Positions 17,045 through 27,023 of a stretch of 64,000 nt of DNA are shown one piece after another (position 1 is the first letter of the stretch; the number at the start of each line of letters is the position of its first letter). The stretch comes from Tessaracoccus caeni (GTDB lineage: Bacteria; Actinomycetota; Actinomycetes; Propionibacteriales; Propionibacteriaceae): NCBI RefSeq assembly GCF_029211185.1, contig NZ_JARGDO010000015.1, positions 1 through 64,000 on the forward strand. The letters are read 5' to 3'. The position numbers and the translations under genes were made by a program. The notes under the pieces were generated by a model that saw nothing but the letters and a program-made list of their open reading frames with translations, searched no databases and was not told the DNA's origin.

Positions 17045-18289
17045 TCAGTGTTGCCAGAGCGAGGTCACCGGCAACAGGTTGAGCCAGCCACGCACCCTCC
17101 ACGCGCGCGAGCCCGTGTGGAAGCACACGCCGACGACCTCACGGTCCGCAAACCGCTCACGGAACCGTTCCAGATTTCGCCAGGCCCTGGGGGTCAGCTC
17201 GGACGCCGACTTCACCTCGATCGCGACCAGCCGGCCGTCGGCGAGTTCGAGCACGATGTCCACCTCCAGGCCATCGGTCTCCCGATAGTGGAACATCCGA
17301 TAGGGCTGGTCACTCCAGCCATTCTGGGCATGAAGCTGGGTCGTGACGAACTGCTCGACCAGCACGCCGTAATACTCACGCCCACCGAGCGAAAGGGCGT
17401 GGGCCTCGGTGAATCCTGCCAGCGCTGCGGTGAACCCGGTGTCGTTGAGGGAGGTCTTGGGACGACGGGCGACCCGCCCCCGAAGGCTGCGACCCCACGA
17501 CGGCAACGTCAAAACAAGACGCATCGTGGCCGCGGTGCGGAGGTAGACATCGACGGTGTTCTCCGCGATGTCCAGATCCCTCGCCAATCGCGCTCGCACG
17601 ATCTCTTGCTGCCCTCCCGCCGCGAGAATGGCCAAGAGCGCCCGCAAATGGTCCGCGTAGCCACCGCCATGCAGCTCTCGGGCATCGTGATCAGAAAGCC
17701 GCCCGGCATACGACGCAAACCAGTCGCGCGCGCGTCGGGGCAGACGCGTCTGCACCTCTGGGTAGCCACCACGCACGACAGAAGCCGTATCGAGCGGGTC
17801 GAACTCTCCGAGCACGGGTTCAGCGAGCAGCCACGAGACGAAGTCTTCAGGCGTCGACCTACGTCCCAGCTCCCCCTGGCTCAGGGGCTGGAGCTCGAAG
17901 GTCTCTGCCCGTCCAGCTAACGAGTCACCAACCCCCTTGACCTGCAGCAGATCCGCAGATCCCGTCAACAGGAACCTTCCGGGGCGGCGATCCCGATCGA
18001 CAGCTGCCTTGAGCGGAAGAATGAGCCCGGGCGCTCGCTGCGCCTCATCGATCACGAGCATCCCATCTCCGGCCTGAGACACGAAGTAGGAAGGATCGGA
18101 CTCTGCCACCGCGAGAACACCCGGGTCGTCGAGCGTGACCACCACCGCTGGCCGATCAGCGGCAAGTTGGTTGGCGAGCGTGCTCTTCCCCACCTGCCGG
18201 GCACCCTGCAGAATCACCACAGGGGTGTCCGTAAGCGCTTCCGACAAGGATCTCCACACGTGGCGGGGATAGACAGCACCAGGTTCCAT
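17045..18289 (-). CDS. DUF4143-family AAA ATPase
   Basis: A 414-aa protein with an N-terminal AAA_14 P-loop domain and a C-terminal DUF4143 domain. Walker A is GARQVGKST near residue 30, Walker B is MLVIDEAQRA near 95, and the arginine-containing FLLTGSADLL follows. The C-terminal part has DTGFTAALAGF and the restriction-endonuclease-like ending VDIVLELADGRLVAIEVKS, an (E/D)-xK type core. The ATG at 18289 was chosen over an upstream in-frame start because it begins the domain closely. Function of this common family is not established; it is often sporadic and island-linked. A paralogue sits at 56374-57531. It is preceded by 22-bp tandem repeats. Confidence 0.85.
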   Translation of the reverse strand: MEPGAVYPRHVWRSLSEALTDTPVVILQGARQVGKSTLANQLAADRPAVVVTLDDPGVLAVAESDPSYFVSQAGDGMLVIDEAQRAPGLILPLKAAVDRDRRPGRFLLTGSADLLQVKGVGDSLAGRAETFELQPLSQGELGRRSTPEDFVSWLLAEPVLGEFDPLDTASVVRGGYPEVQTRLPRRARDWFASYAGRLSDHDARELHGGGYADHLRALLAILAAGGQQEIVRARLARDLDIAENTVDVYLRTAATMRLVLTLPSWGRSLRGRVARRPKTSLNDTGFTAALAGFTEAHALSLGGREYYGVLVEQFVTTQLHAQNGWSDQPYRMFHYRETDGLEVDIVLELADGRLVAIEVKSASELTPRAWRNLERFRERFADREVVGVCFHTGSRAWRVRGWLNLLPVTSLWQH

Positions 18290-18309
18290 GGCCCCATCTT
18301 GCCACGCGA

Positions 18310-18398
18310 CTTGAAGATCCACGAGCCTCAACTTGAAGATTCACGACGCTCAGCTTGAAGATTTGCGGGGCTTTTCTTGAAGATTTGCGAGCCCCTCG
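18310..18398. repeat. Four 22-bp tandem direct repeats
   Basis: TTGAAGAT recurs at 18311, 18333, 18355 and 18377, an exact 22-bp period, each followed by a similar YRCGRS stretch. The array begins 21 bp upstream of the ATPase start. Even two-turn spacing fits an iteron-like operator array. Confidence 0.8.
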
Positions 18399-18412
18399 TG
18401 GAGCGGGTCCGG

Positions 18413-18481
18413 GCACAAATCTGCGTATGCGCGAAGGCCTCGCTATATACGGGAGGCCTTCGCTCATACGCAGATTTGTGC
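18413..18481. repeat. 69-bp near-perfect inverted repeat upstream of cysS
   Basis: Arms 18413-18441 and 18453-18481 are complementary over 29 bases with one mismatch around an 11-base loop. There is no T-run. It lies between the divergent ATPase and cysS genes; a REP- or MITE-like element or an mRNA leader hairpin of cysS are both possible. Confidence 0.8.
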
Positions 18482-18548
18482 TCGCCGTCAGCGAGCGCGA
18501 GGCCTGGACGAGGTGGGGAGGGGCTGGGCGACGGTAGAATCACGTCGC

Positions 18549-19991
18549 GTGAGCCTGAATCTGTATGACACCGCCACGCGCACTGTGCGCGAGTTCGTCC
18601 CGCTCGTCGACGGCAAGGTGTCCATCTACCACTGCGGGCTCACCGTTCAGGCGTCGCCGCATCTGGGTCACATCCGCAAGGAGGTGGTCTTCGACGTGCT
18701 GCGCCGATGGCTGGAGCACAAGGGCCTCGACGTCACCGTCGTCGCCAACGTCACCGACATCGACGACAAGATCCTCGCCAAGTCGGCCGAGGAGGGCGTC
18801 GAGTGGTTCGCCCATGCCTATAAGTTCGAGCGCGAACTGCACGACGCCTACGCCTCCTTGGGCTGCAAGCCGCCCACCTACGAGCCCCGCGCCACCGGAC
18901 ACATCCCCGAGATGCTGGAGCTGACGGAGGCACTGATCGAGCGTGGCCACGCCTACGTCGCCCCCGACGGTTCGGGAGACGTCTACTTCGACGTGCGCTC
19001 CTGGCCCCGCTACGGCGAACTCTCCGGCATGAAGGTCGACGAGATGGAGCCGGCCGCCGACGCCGACCCGCGCGGCAAGCGCGACCCCCGCGACTTCGCC
19101 CTCTGGAAGGGCCACAAGCCCAGCGAGCCGCGCACCGCGTCGTGGCCGTCGCCCTGGGGACGCGGCCGCCCCGGCTGGCACCTGGAGTGCTCCGCCATGG
19201 CCGGCAAGTACCTGGGCGACACCTTCGACATCCACGGCGGCGGCATCGACCTGCGCTTCCCGCACCACGAGAACGAACTGGCACAGTCGGCCGGCGCGGG
19301 CCTCGGCTTCGCGCGCTACTGGATGCACAACGCGTGGGTGACCATGTCGGGCGAGAAGATGAGCAAGTCGCTGGGCAACACGGCGCTCGTCTCCGAGGTC
19401 ACCAAGCGCCACGACCCCCGCGCGGTGCGCTTCTTCCTGCTGGCCCCCCACTACCGCTCCACCATCGAGTTCTCCCCCGACGACGAGGACTCGCGCGGTT
19501 CGCTGGCCGAGGCCGAGAAGGCGATCGAGCGCATCGATTCGTTCATGTCGCGCGCCGGCGAGGAGACGCAGGTCGGCTGGTTCGCCTACGCGCCCAGGAC
19601 TGATCCCACCTGGGTGGCCTTCGAGACCGCGATGAACGACGATCTCAGCACCCCTGCCGCCGTCGCCGCCCTGTTCGACGCCATCCGGGCGGGCAATCAG
19701 GCTCTCGCGACCGGCGACCAGGCGGCTGTCCTCGTCGCCCACTCGACGGTCTCGATGATGCTGAACGTCTTCGGCATCCATCCGGATGCTCCCGAATGGG
19801 CCGACTCCGGCTCCGACGACGACCTCCGTCCCGTCGTGGACGGTCTGGTCGGCGCTCTGCTGGAGCAGCGCGCCAACGCCCGGGCGGCGAAGGACTGGGC
19901 CGCCGCCGACGCCATCCGCGACACCCTGGCCACCCTCGGCCTCAAAATCACCGACACCCCCCAGGGCCCCAAGTGGTCCCTGGAGAAGTAA
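18549..19991 (+). CDS. cysS: Cysteinyl-tRNA synthetase
   Basis: Class Ia aminoacyl-tRNA synthetase charging tRNA-Cys. The HIGH-type motif appears as PHLGHIR near residue 35 and the KMSKS loop as [10 protein letters not shown]. The zinc-binding residues are in YHCG, HLECSAM and HHEN. The C-terminal anticodon-binding helical domain ends with [19 protein letters not shown], typical of CysS. The GTG at 18549 gives the standard N-terminus [10 protein letters not shown] and 480 aa. rlmB follows after 12 bp, the same pair as in mycobacteria. Confidence 0.97.
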   Translation: MSLNLYDTATRTVREFVPLVDGKVSIYHCGLTVQASPHLGHIRKEVVFDVLRRWLEHKGLDVTVVANVTDIDDKILAKSAEEGVEWFAHAYKFERELHDAYASLGCKPPTYEPRATGHIPEMLELTEALIERGHAYVAPDGSGDVYFDVRSWPRYGELSGMKVDEMEPAADADPRGKRDPRDFALWKGHKPSEPRTASWPSPWGRGRPGWHLECSAMAGKYLGDTFDIHGGGIDLRFPHHENELAQSAGAGLGFARYWMHNAWVTMSGEKMSKSLGNTALVSEVTKRHDPRAVRFFLLAPHYRSTIEFSPDDEDSRGSLAEAEKAIERIDSFMSRAGEETQVGWFAYAPRTDPTWVAFETAMNDDLSTPAAVAALFDAIRAGNQALATGDQAAVLVAHSTVSMMLNVFGIHPDAPEWADSGSDDDLRPVVDGLVGALLEQRANARAAKDWAAADAIRDTLATLGLKITDTPQGPKWSLEK

Positions 19992-20003
19992 GCAGGACAC
20001 ATC

Positions 20004-20948
20004 ATGGCTGGTAACTCCAAGCGCCGCGGCGCCACCACCAAAGGCAAGAACAAGGCAGCCGGCTCCGGCGGCCGCAACAAGCGCGGCCTCGAGGGCCGCG
20101 GGCCGACGCCCAAGGCGGAGGACCGCGTCTATCACAAGGCCCACAAGGCCAAGCAGGCCGCGCAGAAGCGCCAGGCGACGCAGCCCCGCAGGTCGGGCAA
20201 GATGCTGGCCGGCGCCGACTGGGTGGTCGGCCGCAACCCCGTCTACGAGGCGCTGGTGGCGGGCATGCCCGTCAAGCAGGCCTACGTGGCAGAAGGCGCC
20301 GAGCGCGACGACCGGCTGCGCGACATCCTGCGCTTCGCCGCCGAAAACTCGCTTCCGCTGCTGCAGGTGACCCGCGGCGAGCTCGACCGGGTGACCGGCG
20401 GCCTCGTGCACCAGGGCGTCGCCATCCAGCTGCCGGCCTATGACTATGCCGACGCCGAGGATCTGCTGGCCGACGCGGCCGAGGAGGACGGCATCGTCGT
20501 GTTCTGCGACGGCATCACCGATCCCCGCAACCTGGGTGCGATCATCCGCTCCGCCGCCGCCTTCGGTGCACAGGGCGTGGTGATCCCGGCGCGTCGTTCC
20601 GCCTCGATGACCGCCGCCGCGTGGAAGACCTCCGCCGGCGCGGCAGCCCGGGTGCCCGTCGCGATGGTCACCAACCTGAACCGTGCGCTGGAGCAGGCCT
20701 CGCGGATGGGCTTCACCGTCGTCGGTCTGGCCGGCGAGTCGGACGTCCCGCTGACGGGTATCCCCGGCGTCGACGGACCGCTCCTGGTGGTCGTCGGCTC
20801 GGAGGGCGAGGGCCTCGGCCGACTGGTGCGAGAGCACTGCGACGTCTTGGTGTCGATCCCGATCGCCAGCGAGATCGAGTCGTTGAACGCCTCCGTCGCA
20901 GCGGCCGTGGCACTCTACGAGATCTCGCAGCAGCGCGACCAGGGATAG
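20004..20948 (+). CDS. rlmB: 23S rRNA 2'-O-methyltransferase RlmB (TrmH family)
   Basis: SPOUT-fold methyltransferase, expected to methylate the 2'-O of a guanosine in 23S rRNA. The first 70 residues are basic and disordered, usual in actinobacterial members. A substrate-binding domain starts at WVVGRNPVYEAL. The SPOUT domain carries FCDGITDPRNLGAIIRSAAAFG (motif 1 region), LVVVGSEGEGLGRLVREHCD (motif 2) and IPIASEIESLNASVAAAVAL (motif 3), forming the trefoil-knot SAM site. It is 314 aa long and lies 12 bp after cysS, probably co-transcribed. Confidence 0.95.
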   Translation: MAGNSKRRGATTKGKNKAAGSGGRNKRGLEGRGPTPKAEDRVYHKAHKAKQAAQKRQATQPRRSGKMLAGADWVVGRNPVYEALVAGMPVKQAYVAEGAERDDRLRDILRFAAENSLPLLQVTRGELDRVTGGLVHQGVAIQLPAYDYADAEDLLADAAEEDGIVVFCDGITDPRNLGAIIRSAAAFGAQGVVIPARRSASMTAAAWKTSAGAAARVPVAMVTNLNRALEQASRMGFTVVGLAGESDVPLTGIPGVDGPLLVVVGSEGEGLGRLVREHCDVLVSIPIASEIESLNASVAAAVALYEISQQRDQG

Positions 20949-20982
20949 TCCTCTCGGTCGTCACGGGCCCTTCCACGAGAAC

Positions 20983-22491
20983 TCACGCGTGGTCGGCGAG
21001 ATCCTCGAAGCGGGCTAGGCGCTCGCGGTAGTACTCGGCACGGCCGGCGACCGGTTCGACGCGGGCCCGCACCGGAACCTCGGCGAGCGGCTGATCGCTG
21101 ACCTGCTCCAACGCCAGCACGGCGGTGCCTCTCATCGTCGCACGCCGGATGTCGATGTGCTCGACGGCCTGCCCCAGCGCATCGGCCAGGATCTGCAGCC
21201 ACCCCGGGACCAGGTTGGTCATGCTGCCGGACAGCACGATGCGCTCGGGAGTTCCGCCGGCGTCTTTCATCTGGTCGGCGATCCGCAGGAACGACAGCGC
21301 CAGGCCCTCGACGGAGCCCCGCAGCCACTGCTCGGGCGTGGTCGCGGCGCTGACCCCGGCGAACAAGGCGCGCACACCGTCGCGCCACTTGGTGCCGCGT
21401 TCTCCCGACAGGAACGGCACCACCAGCGGCGTGCCCGACGACGGGTCGGCGGCGAAGAGGGAGTCGGTGTTGAGCTCCTCGTAGGGCGGCAGCCGGAAGG
21501 TGTTCTGGGCGAAGTCGAGCACCCGTCCGCAGTCGCTCATCGCGGAGCCGAAGAGCGTGCGCTGCGCGTCGACCCGGTAGGCCCACAGCCCGCTCGGGAG
21601 CGAATCGATAGAGGTGTTCAGCAGCATCCGGATGGCGCCGGACGTGGCCGTCGAGATACCCCAGGTGGAGCCGCCCTGCGCTCCGGTGCCGATGTTGGCG
21701 CCGAGACCGTCCCCGACGACGGGCACCCACACGGCGTTGGCCACCTCAGGCACCAGCTTCGCCAGCGGCGAGCCGGCGACCGGCACCACGTCGCTGGGGT
21801 CGTGCGGTGCGCCGAGCGAATCGGGATCGACGCCCGCCGCCTCGATCAGCTCGGGCACGTACTCGCCGGTTCGGCGGTTCAGCATGCCGCCCCACGCGGC
21901 AGCCGCGGTGCCGATGGCCGGCGTGCCCAGCAGCTTGAAGGCAATGTACTCCCCCAGCGCCATGAAGTGCCGGGCGCGAGCGAAGACATCGGGGTGGTCC
22001 TCGCGCAGCCACACCAGCCGGGGCGTCATGTAGGACGCGGCGATGCGCGCGCCGGTGAGGTCGTGCAGGGTGGCGACGTCGAGGCTCTCGCGCAGCTGGG
22101 TCACCTTGTCCCGCGACCGGGTGTCGGCGTAAGTGATGCAAGGCCCCAGCGCATTGCCGTTGGCATCGACGGGCACCAGCGTCGACGCGAAGGTGTCGAT
22201 GCCGATCGCGCTGATCGGCTGAGGGATCTTGTCGACGGAGCGCTCGATGCACTCCAACAGTTCGGCCACCACCTGGTCGGCGTCGATCGTCGACGTCCCA
22301 TCGGTGCCGGAGTTGAAGACGTGCTCCACCTTGAACCGCCGGCCCTTCACCTCCCGGCCTGTGGCGTCGTACACGGCGGCCCGGGAACCGCCCGAGCCGA
22401 CGTCGAGGCCCAGCACGTACGGGGCCGTCGCTTCGGCCTTCGAGACCCGGAACCGCGTCGGCGAGAGCGAAGGTGTGAATCCGATGGTCAT
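20983..22491 (-). CDS. FGGY-family carbohydrate kinase
   Basis: A 502-aa sugar kinase with both actin-like domains. The N-terminal phosphate motif is [16 protein letters not shown] near residue 28; [15 protein letters not shown] carries the catalytic-region Asp, and the C-terminal domain has [20 protein letters not shown] and AVLALEQV. The sequence is closer to gluconate/xylulose kinases than to glycerol kinase, but the substrate cannot be fixed. It stands alone, convergent with rlmB and divergent from glyA. Confidence 0.88.
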   Translation of the reverse strand: MTIGFTPSLSPTRFRVSKAEATAPYVLGLDVGSGGSRAAVYDATGREVKGRRFKVEHVFNSGTDGTSTIDADQVVAELLECIERSVDKIPQPISAIGIDTFASTLVPVDANGNALGPCITYADTRSRDKVTQLRESLDVATLHDLTGARIAASYMTPRLVWLREDHPDVFARARHFMALGEYIAFKLLGTPAIGTAAAAWGGMLNRRTGEYVPELIEAAGVDPDSLGAPHDPSDVVPVAGSPLAKLVPEVANAVWVPVVGDGLGANIGTGAQGGSTWGISTATSGAIRMLLNTSIDSLPSGLWAYRVDAQRTLFGSAMSDCGRVLDFAQNTFRLPPYEELNTDSLFAADPSSGTPLVVPFLSGERGTKWRDGVRALFAGVSAATTPEQWLRGSVEGLALSFLRIADQMKDAGGTPERIVLSGSMTNLVPGWLQILADALGQAVEHIDIRRATMRGTAVLALEQVSDQPLAEVPVRARVEPVAGRAEYYRERLARFEDLADHA

Positions 22492-22638
22492 GACAGACCC
22501 TCCTCAGAGCATCGTTGCGTCGTCGTTGCCTTGAACTCTCCCACATCCAGCCGCCCGCTGGGGAGGGAGGTCACACAAATAGGGCCAAACGCGGCGGAAC
22601 ACTAAGCTGTGACGCACGGACCTTTATGAAGGAGAGAC

Positions 22639-24075
22639 GTGACCGACGCCCAAGCCCTGAGCGGCGCTTACCAGACCATCCTGAGCGCCATCGAAGAAGT
22701 CGAACCCCGTATTGCGCAAGCCACCCGCGCCGAGTTGGCCGATCAGCGAGGTTCGCTGAAGCTGATCGCCTCCGAGAACTACGCCAGCCTCCCGGTGCTG
22801 GCCACCATGGGTACTTGGCTGAGCGACAAGTACGCGGAGGGTACCGTCGGGCACCGCTTCTACGCCGGTTGCCAGAACGTCGACACCGTCGAGACCGTCG
22901 CCGCTGAGCACGCCCGTGAACTGTTCGGCGCCGACTACGCCTACGTGCAGCCGCACTCCGGCATCGACGCCAACCTGACCGCTTTCTGGGCCATCCTGGC
23001 CCACCACATCGAGCGCCCCGCCCTCGCCGAATTCGGCGCCAAGGGCGTGGCCGAGCTGTCCGAGGCCGACTGGGAGACGCTGCGTCGTCGCTTCGGCGAT
23101 CAGCGCCTGCTGGGCATGTCGCTGGACGCCGGCGGTCACCTGACCCATGGCTTCCGCCCCAACGTCTCCGGCAAGATGTTCCACCAGCGTTCCTACGGCA
23201 CCGATCCCGAGACCCAGCTGCTCGACTACGACGCGCTGCTGGCTCAGGCTCGCGAGTTCAAGCCGCTGATCCTGGTGGCCGGCTACTCCGCCTACCCGCG
23301 TCGCGTGAACTTCGCCAAGATGCGCGAGATCGCCGACGAGGTGGGCGCGGTGCTGATGGTGGACATGGCCCACTTCGCCGGCCTGGTGGCGGGCAAGGTG
23401 TTCACCGGCGACGAGGATCCGGTGCCTTTCGCGGACGTCGTCACCACCACCACGCACAAGTCGTTGCGCGGCCCGCGCGGCGGCATGGTGCTGGCCACCG
23501 AGACCTACGCACCGTCGGTCGACCGCGGCTGCCCGCTGGTGCTCGGCGGCCCGCTGTCGCACGTGATGGCGGCCAAGGCCGTGGCGTTGGCCGAGGCCCG
23601 CACCCAGGCCTTCCGCGACTACGCCCAGCAAGTGGCTGACAACGCCAAGGCGCTGGCCGAGGGCCTGCTGCGTCGCGACGTCACGCTGGTCACCGGCGGC
23701 ACCGACAACCACCTCGTGCTGCTCGACGTGAACAGCTTCGGGCTGACCGGCCGCCAGGCCGAGGCGGCGCTGCTGGACGCCGGCATCGTCACCAACCGCA
23801 ACTCGGTGCCCAACGATCCCAACGGCGCCTGGTACACCTCCGGCGTGCGCGTCGGCACCCCGGCGCTCACCTCGCGCGGCTTCACCACCTCCGACATGGA
23901 CGCAGTGGCCGACCTGATCGCCGGCGTGCTGAAGAACACCACGCCCACTACCACGTCGAAGGGCGAGCCGAGCAAGGCGAAGTTCGTGCTCGACGACGCC
24001 ACCAAGCAGGCCACCCTCGACGGCGCCGCGGCGCTCGTGGGCGCGCACCCGCTGTACCCCGGCCTCGAGCTCTGA
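22639..24075 (+). CDS. glyA: Serine hydroxymethyltransferase
   Basis: PLP enzyme interconverting serine and glycine with tetrahydrofolate. The PLP lysine lies in [14 protein letters not shown]; the N-terminal LIASENYAS and the [11 protein letters not shown] signature are intact. At 478 aa it is longer than the usual 420-430 because of an insertion near residue 105-150 ([18 protein letters not shown]), a form found in some actinobacteria. The GTG start follows AAGGAGAG. The 147-bp leader shows no recognisable riboswitch. A strong terminator follows. Confidence 0.95.
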   Translation: MTDAQALSGAYQTILSAIEEVEPRIAQATRAELADQRGSLKLIASENYASLPVLATMGTWLSDKYAEGTVGHRFYAGCQNVDTVETVAAEHARELFGADYAYVQPHSGIDANLTAFWAILAHHIERPALAEFGAKGVAELSEADWETLRRRFGDQRLLGMSLDAGGHLTHGFRPNVSGKMFHQRSYGTDPETQLLDYDALLAQAREFKPLILVAGYSAYPRRVNFAKMREIADEVGAVLMVDMAHFAGLVAGKVFTGDEDPVPFADVVTTTTHKSLRGPRGGMVLATETYAPSVDRGCPLVLGGPLSHVMAAKAVALAEARTQAFRDYAQQVADNAKALAEGLLRRDVTLVTGGTDNHLVLLDVNSFGLTGRQAEAALLDAGIVTNRNSVPNDPNGAWYTSGVRVGTPALTSRGFTTSDMDAVADLIAGVLKNTTPTTTSKGEPSKAKFVLDDATKQATLDGAAALVGAHPLYPGLEL

Positions 24076-24095
24076 GTTAGCTCGAGAACGCGTAC

Positions 24096-24130
24096 GGGCC
24101 CCGGCTTCACAGCCGGGGCCCTTGTCGTTT
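24096..24130 (+). terminator. Rho-independent terminator after glyA
   Basis: Perfect 11-bp stem GGGCCCCGGCT/AGCCGGGGCCC with a TCAC loop, followed by TTGTCGTTT. Confidence 0.85.
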
Positions 24131-24147
24131 CCTGCCAGAGGCCAGTC

Positions 24148-25101
24148 TCAGGCGACCTCTTCCGCCAAGGTAGTGGTGATCAACTGCATGTCCTCGCCGC
24201 TCACGTCGAGCCCGTAGGCCATCAAGGTGCCCTGCGACTCAGTGTCGACAAAGCAGAGGTATTCGCCTTCGCTGTCGCCACAGAAGGCCTTGCCATCGGC
24301 CAGTTCGGTCCGGTCCACGATGCCCTCGCGCCAGAAATCGAAGTCCATGTCGCCCGACCCGAGGTTTCCGACTCCCATGATGGTGACCACGCTCGTGAAG
24401 CCCTTCATGTAGCCAAGGAAGCCGAAGGAGCTATCGAGTTCGTAGTCGCCGATCTTCTCGGGGAAGACGGACGCGTCGAGATCGGCGATGCCGAGATCGC
24501 CGAGGCCTTCCAGGTCTGCCAGTTCGTCCTCGAAGTCGGGGAGGCCCTCCGTCGGCAGCGAGGCCGGGTCGGTGGGCAGCCCTCCGGGATCGGTGGGCTC
24601 CGGATCCACCGGGGAGTCGGACTCCGGCGGCGTCGTCTCCGCGGGATCGGTCGCGACGGGAGTCGACGGCGTGGTCGCCGTCGACGAGGGCTCCGGCTTG
24701 GCTTCATCCGAGCGTCCGCTCAACGCCCACACCACCCCGACCACCACCAGCAGTAGCCCGAGCACACCCGCGATGATCGCGATCACCGGCCCCTTGCTCC
24801 GCTTGGGAGGTTGACCGCCTGGCTGGCCCGGCTGACCGCCGTACGGCGGCTGGGCGTATCCCCCGGCAAAGCCCTCACCCTGCGGAGGCGGGTAGCCCGG
24901 CTGCTGCGGCGCACCGTACTGCGGTTGGCCGTACTGGGGTTGGCCGTGCGGCGCCTGCCCGTATTGAGGCTGTCCATACGGCTGCTGAGGCGGCGGGTAT
25001 CCGCCGGACGAGGGCGGAAGGTATTGCGGCGGCTGCTGAGGGTAGCCCTGCGGCGGCGGGTAGCCGGGGCCGGGGTTGGTGCCCGAGTCGTCGTTGCTCA
25101 T
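24148..25101 (-). CDS. Pro/Gly/Tyr/Gln-rich membrane protein
   Basis: A 317-aa protein with a disordered N-terminus (about residues 1-95) made of repeated YGQPQYG- and GYPPPQ-like units, one membrane segment (PVIAIIAGVLGLLLVVVGVVW), a Thr/Pro/Glu-rich linker, and a C-terminal external domain of about 130 residues with two cysteines. This layout is common in actinobacterial envelope proteins of unknown function. The ATG at 25101 starts at MSNDDSG; an upstream in-frame start would overlap the MITE. The function is not known. Confidence 0.8.
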   Translation of the reverse strand: MSNDDSGTNPGPGYPPPQGYPQQPPQYLPPSSGGYPPPQQPYGQPQYGQAPHGQPQYGQPQYGAPQQPGYPPPQGEGFAGGYAQPPYGGQPGQPGGQPPKRSKGPVIAIIAGVLGLLLVVVGVVWALSGRSDEAKPEPSSTATTPSTPVATDPAETTPPESDSPVDPEPTDPGGLPTDPASLPTEGLPDFEDELADLEGLGDLGIADLDASVFPEKIGDYELDSSFGFLGYMKGFTSVVTIMGVGNLGSGDMDFDFWREGIVDRTELADGKAFCGDSEGEYLCFVDTESQGTLMAYGLDVSGEDMQLITTTLAEEVA

Positions 25102-25137
25102 GGCGCCCATCTTGTCATCCGGCTCTGACACAAACCT

Positions 25138-25299
25138 AGAGATCCCGCAAGTAGATGGCACCTACTGCGGCGCACTGGATGGCGACCTGGCTACGTTGTC
25201 CAACTCACTGGCATACCCAATGCGAGTTTCGTTCTCCGCCTTGCCAGCTCATCCATCCAGCACGTCCTCGCAACGGCACCACCTACTTGCGGAATCTCT
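25138..25299. mobile_element. MITE-like element, 162 bp
   Basis: The ends AGAGATCCCGCAAGTAG and CTACTTGCGGAATCTCT form imperfect terminal inverted repeats of about 25 bp, and the interior codes for nothing. A collapsed copy with the two ends joined occurs at 52094-52134. The right end reaches the stop codon of the following minus-strand gene. No transposase with these ends is in the window. Confidence 0.7.
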
Positions 25300-27008
25300 T
25301 AGCGTCCGAACAGCTCGCCCTGAATGGTGTGGATGAACTGGGTCAGCGACGCGGGAAGGTCGCGCAGATGCCAGGTGTCCGGAGCGTGGTACCAGGAGAT
25401 GGCGGTGGGGTCGGGATCGTCGTCGCGGTCGGCGTCGGCCATGGCCTGGATCCAGCGGTCCTTGCCGCCCAGCACCACGGCGTAGGGCAACAGTTTGGAC
25501 AGCTCCTGGAGCTCACGGCCGGCGGGCGCGTGGTCGGTGGGGTGGGTGGCCAGCAGCACGGAGAGCGCCTGCAACGAGACGAGCACCTCGCTGCCGGCGA
25601 TAGTGCGACGCGGCATCCGGTCGGACACCCAGATCAGGCCCAGAGCCAAGGCGACGAGCACCAGCGCCAACAGCCCGAAGCCGGTCAAGGCGATCAGCAG
25701 CACCGCAGCCACGACAGCCGCCCCGAGCGCCGCATAGCCGCGGGTCCGCCACGAGTTCCGGGTGGAATCGGGGCGTGACTCGAACCACCCACGCGCCACC
25801 ACCTCGTCGTACAGATCGTCCTGCACCTGGGCCAGGGCGGGCGCCAACTGGGCCGGAAGCTGAGACGCGAGCACCCCGTCGCCCACCGAGGCCAGCAGAT
25901 CCCGCTCGAACGGCAGCAGCTCGTCGCCTGCGGGCGGGTTTTCGGTGCGGGTGAGCCGCCAGTCGAGCAGGCCGTGCAACTCGTGCGGCAGCTCGGTGAT
26001 CAGCAGATGCCCGCGCACCGCGAGGTCGAGCAGGGTGGCGGTGACATCGACGGGGTCCACCCGCTCATCGGCGACCGTGCCCACCAGGCCGGGACGGAGC
26101 CCCTCGGCCACGACGAAGACCGACTCCCCGTGCCCGATGGGCTGGAAACCGCCGATCGCCGTGGTCTCACCGGGCGCGAGATCGGTGCCTCCGCGCCGGT
26201 GCAGCAGGTAGAGGCCGGCGGCGCCCAGCAGCGCCACACCCAGCGCGATCAGGATCTGGTTGGCGGAGAAGCCGAAGGCCCGGTCGAGCGACCACCGCAC
26301 GTGCACCCGCTCCGTCGCCGCGACGGCGTCCGGCGGGAACGCGGTGGTCAACCAGACCTCGTCTCCGGCAGCGAGAGAGGCGTGCGAGAAGGTGGGCTGC
26401 GGCGAGTCGAACATGCCGGCGGCGTAGGCGTCGCACTTGGCCACCGAGCCCGGCTGTCCCGCCCGGCAGTCGATGAGCTGCACCGGCGCCTCCGCGTTCA
26501 GCACGCCCTTGGCGCTGGTCACCGCGACGGACAGCCCGCGCACCACCGGCCACTCGGCCATGGTGAGCATGTGCCCTTCGCCCTCGACGGTGCGGGTGGC
26601 TCCCAACACGCGGTACGACACCTCGACCTCATGCGCACCATCGGTTGGGATCGTGAGCGTCATGTCCTCGCTCCCGGTGGCGGTCTCCGGCTCGACGAGC
26701 GCGCCGTCGACGCGAACCGTCACCTCGTCCACCTCGAACAGCCGGCTGTCGTGCCTGTTGAGTTCTTGGGCCACGGGAATGGCCTGGGTGAGTTCCTCGG
26801 GGGCTTGGCCCTCGGCGAAGGTCACCGTCTCGGTGACCTTCAGGACGCCGTCGGAGCTCAGCCAGCCCTCGAACTCGAACGACTCCGCGGTTCCGCCATC
26901 TGCCCGCGCCGGCAGCACGACGCCCACCGCGAGCAGCGTCGCCAGCACGGCTCCCGCGCCCAAGCGGCGGGCGATCCGGAGGCAGCGCGAGGAGGGGGCG
27001 ACGGTCAT
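25299..27008 (-). CDS. DUF2207-family membrane protein
   Basis: A 569-aa protein with a signal peptide (residues 15-36), an external beta-rich DUF2207 domain, a membrane segment near 270 (ILIALGVALLGAAGLYLLH), a cytoplasmic part, and a double membrane segment near 455-490. This order is typical of DUF2207 proteins, which are widespread in actinobacteria and lack an assigned function. The MITE end lies on its stop codon. ispF starts 15 bp beyond its ATG end on the same strand, so it is downstream of ispDF transcription. Confidence 0.82.
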   Translation of the reverse strand: MTVAPSSRCLRIARRLGAGAVLATLLAVGVVLPARADGGTAESFEFEGWLSSDGVLKVTETVTFAEGQAPEELTQAIPVAQELNRHDSRLFEVDEVTVRVDGALVEPETATGSEDMTLTIPTDGAHEVEVSYRVLGATRTVEGEGHMLTMAEWPVVRGLSVAVTSAKGVLNAEAPVQLIDCRAGQPGSVAKCDAYAAGMFDSPQPTFSHASLAAGDEVWLTTAFPPDAVAATERVHVRWSLDRAFGFSANQILIALGVALLGAAGLYLLHRRGGTDLAPGETTAIGGFQPIGHGESVFVVAEGLRPGLVGTVADERVDPVDVTATLLDLAVRGHLLITELPHELHGLLDWRLTRTENPPAGDELLPFERDLLASVGDGVLASQLPAQLAPALAQVQDDLYDEVVARGWFESRPDSTRNSWRTRGYAALGAAVVAAVLLIALTGFGLLALVLVALALGLIWVSDRMPRRTIAGSEVLVSLQALSVLLATHPTDHAPAGRELQELSKLLPYAVVLGGKDRWIQAMADADRDDDPDPTAISWYHAPDTWHLRDLPASLTQFIHTIQGELFGR

Positions 27009-27023
27009 GGTCTGGTGGATCCT

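Noticed and set aside
18310-18398. CRISPR array
   Set aside because: The 22-bp units are contiguous degenerate tandem repeats without spacers, and no cas genes are present.
18413-18548. T-box leader of cysS
   Set aside because: No T-box sequence or specifier-loop arrangement is visible, only a long simple hairpin.
22492-22638. Glycine or THF riboswitch before glyA
   Set aside because: The 147-bp leader lacks the conserved cores of either class.
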